A stretch of 7,682 nucleotides of DNA from Candidatus Altimarinota bacterium (GTDB lineage Bacteria; Patescibacteriota; Gracilibacteria; UM-FILTER-43-11), in assembly GCA_029934675.1 (NCBI GenBank), contig JAOZLT010000070.1:1-7682 (forward strand). Direction: 5' to 3'. Both the position numbers and the translations under genes were made by a program. The notes under the pieces were generated by a model. The model made no database searches. It saw only the letters and a program-made list of their open reading frames with translations, and was not told the origin of the DNA. This document shows positions 6,472-7,682 of this stretch, in pieces; the stretch's first letter is position 1; every line of letters starts with the position of its first letter.

Positions 6472-6540
6472 AATGACCAATTCAGAATTTCCAATTTCCA
6501 AATAATGTTTAAAATTTAGAAATTCTGAATTGGTCATTCA
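6470..6540. terminator. Perfect 22-bp inverted repeat between convergent genes, likely bidirectional 3'-end signal (palindromic element, copy 2)
   Basis: Arm 6470-6491 is perfectly complementary to 6519-6540, with a 27-nt loop (6492-6518). The arms begin TGAATGACCAATTCAG. The right arm contains the last Glu codon and the TGA stop (6534-6536) of the DUF192 gene. The loop and inner left arm carry the ATTTCCAATTT and CAAATAATGTTT blocks shared with 901-924. Its position between two converging genes fits termination or transcript protection on both strands, but no U tract follows in either direction, so the terminator role is inferred from position. Confidence 0.6.
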
Positions 6541-7010
6541 GCAAATTGCATCACATCCCCTTCATTAATCTTAAACAAATAAGTGTATCCCCCCGGTACC
6601 TCTAACACATATTGAACAGGTACAGGCGATCTGTACAAAATACATTCCTCATCAGCTAAACATGGTGGAACTTTTTCTTCAATATGTTTAATTACTAAAT
6701 CCTCACCAATAAATACCAAATCCAAAGGAATCAACATATTTTTCATCCAAAATGCAGGAGTAACTGGATTTCTATACGGAAAAAGCATTCCCTGTCCCAC
6801 TTCTAATCTTCTCCTACCCATTAACCCAAACTTCTTTTGGCGAAATGTCTCCGCAATTTCTGCTTTTATCTTATAAGTACCAAGTTTAGTTTTAATTTTA
6901 ATATCCTGAATTTCTGCCTGATCCGAGAACAAATAAACATTGATACTGACAAACAACAGCACAATTACTGAAACAATAACTTTATGAATTTTTGGCAATT
7001 TGACAACCAA
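6534..7010 (-). CDS. Membrane-anchored DUF192 protein
   Basis: This 158-residue protein has one N-terminal hydrophobic segment at about 10-28, acting as signal peptide or anchor, so the DUF192 domain should face outside. Family features are clear: FGLMGRRRLEVGQGMLFPY, FWMKNMLIPLDLVFI, VPPCLADEEC with its two cysteines, YRSPVPVQYVLEVPGG and a final NEGD. DUF192 has no established biochemical function. The only suitable start is TTG at 7010. The frame is shared with the upstream methyltransferase: its TAA (7022-7020) is followed in phase by ATT, TTA, CAT and then the TTG. The two genes are 9 nt apart and should be co-transcribed. The stop is TGA; decoding it as Gly would add only five residues (PIQNF) before TAA. 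The end of the gene forms an arm of the 22-bp inverted repeat. Confidence 0.88.
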   Translation of the reverse strand: MVVKLPKIHKVIVSVIVLLFVSINVYLFSDQAEIQDIKIKTKLGTYKIKAEIAETFRQKKFGLMGRRRLEVGQGMLFPYRNPVTPAFWMKNMLIPLDLVFIGEDLVIKHIEEKVPPCLADEECILYRSPVPVQYVLEVPGGYTYLFKINEGDVMQFAE

Positions 7011-7019
7011 ATGTAAAAT

Positions 7020-7586
7020 TTAATTTTTATATAAAATTAGTATTCCATCATCCCCATCCAAAGGTAAAACTTCTTGATCAAATCCTACCACATCTTTTAT
7101 CTTTTTCATAAAGTCTTCAGTTTTATGAGGATAAGAAAGCACATCATCAAATACCACTATTGCATTATCTTCGAGAAGATTATTAATCGTTTCCCAAAAT
7201 TTCCAATAGCTCCTCTTTTCTCCATCTACAAATACAAAATCAAAAAGTCTTGGCTGTTTAATGCTTGGGATTATTTCCAAAGCATTACCAAAATTAAACT
7301 CAACAACGTCAGATAAACCCGCCTTCTCCAAATTCTGTTTCGCAAACTCATATGTCGGTTTACTAAAATCAATAGTTATAAGTTTCCCACTATTCTGACG
7401 AACTGCATCTGCAAGCCAAATAGTAGAATAGCCATTAGCACTTCCAATCTCCAAAACGCTTTTAGCTTTCGATATTTTTACTAACATATTTAAAAACCTA
7501 CCACCTTTTTCTGTAACATTTGGAATATTATTTTCAATTCCAAACTTTTTCAATTCGTCTAAGAAATTTTTTAATTCCTGATTCAT
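7020..7586 (-). CDS. Class I SAM-dependent O-methyltransferase (family 3-like)
   Basis: This is a 188-residue cytoplasmic methyltransferase of the caffeoyl-CoA/catechol O-methyltransferase type. The SAM-binding motif I, VLEIGSANGYST, is at 44-55, the acidic residue after strand 2 is D73 (ITIDF), FDFVFVDGEK (115-124) supplies the metal-site Asp D121, and VVFDDVL (144-150) supplies D147/D148. This is the arrangement of the divalent-metal-dependent O-methyltransferases. The length is slightly shorter than the usual 200-220, mainly in the C-terminal part. The substrate cannot be deduced. The start is ATG 7586, with no Shine-Dalgarno in the AT-rich bases before it. It heads a two-gene unit with the DUF192 gene, but nothing in the sequence links their functions. 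Confidence 0.88.
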   Translation of the reverse strand: MNQELKNFLDELKKFGIENNIPNVTEKGGRFLNMLVKISKAKSVLEIGSANGYSTIWLADAVRQNSGKLITIDFSKPTYEFAKQNLEKAGLSDVVEFNFGNALEIIPSIKQPRLFDFVFVDGEKRSYWKFWETINNLLEDNAIVVFDDVLSYPHKTEDFMKKIKDVVGFDQEVLPLDGDDGILILYKN

Positions 7587-7682
7587 ATATAAATAAGGTG
7601 AACTTTGAGGGAGGCGAACGTGCGTAGTTTTATTTTACTTTGGGTATATTCCACAGTGCCCTAAAGTAAAATTAAACGAAGT
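7587..7682. repeat. Upstream region of the methyltransferase gene with a long hairpin
   Basis: This 96-nt stretch at the right edge holds an interrupted inverted repeat. Positions 7627-7641 pair with 7663-7677 over 15 bp with one mismatch (7631/7673). GGG (7642-7644) then pairs with CCC (7659-7661) after a one-base bulge (T7662), closing a 14-nt loop. On the leftward strand it would lie in the methyltransferase leader or promoter region; on the rightward strand it could end a transcript. GTTCGCCT and GTTCACCT form a short imperfect direct repeat on the complementary strand at about 7597-7619. No convincing promoter boxes are visible. Confidence 0.55.

Noticed and set aside
6516..6536. UGA read as glycine (genetic code 25)
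   Set aside because: No TGA occurs inside any of the seven genes, and the DUF192 protein is complete at its TGA; reading through would add only five residues.
6304..6537. 77-residue leftward frame opposite the end of ctp
   Set aside because: It overlaps the conserved catalytic end of ctp and the hairpins and has no recognisable features.

Overview
The window looks like a piece of a small-genome, AT-rich, fermentative bacterium, most probably a member of the Candidate Phyla Radiation (Patescibacteria). The evidence is indirect: a DUF4012 membrane-anchored exoprotein (a family frequent in these phyla), low G+C coding DNA, no Shine-Dalgarno sequence in front of any gene, and intergenic spaces filled with short inverted and tandem repeats. 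None of the seven reading frames contains an internal TGA, which argues against the UGA=Gly code of Gracilibacteria and Absconditabacteria. No rRNA, tRNA or marker protein is present to fix the lineage.

Layout. At the left edge an L-lactate dehydrogenase gene runs leftward and is cut by the window end (1-816). It is divergent from a rightward series: a DUF4012 protein with an Ig-like tail (983-2767), dnaJ (2891-4006), a YmdB-type metallophosphoesterase (about 4218-5003) and an S41 C-terminal processing protease (5236-6468). This series meets, tail to tail at about 6470-6540, a leftward pair encoding a class I O-methyltransferase (7020-7586) followed 9 nt later by a membrane-anchored DUF192 protein (6534-7010).

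The genes are recognisable housekeeping or envelope types: pyruvate/lactate redox balance (Ldh), protein folding (DnaJ), cyclic-nucleotide phosphodiesterase (YmdB-like), envelope proteolysis (Ctp), surface or exported proteins (DUF4012, DUF192) and small-molecule methylation. They do not form an obvious pathway. Gaps of 123, 211 and 232 nt between the rightward genes suggest several transcription units rather than one tight operon.

The unusual part is between the genes. There is a 76-bp tandem repeat whose third, partial copy supplies the first ATG codons in front of ymdB. A 205-bp array of 11/12-bp units ends 4 nt before the ctp start codon. Two adjoining perfect hairpins embed the stop codons of both convergent genes. 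An AT-rich palindromic element occurs in two gaps more than 5 kb apart, and a further long hairpin lies at the right edge. I see no defence system, CRISPR array, transposase or phage gene.
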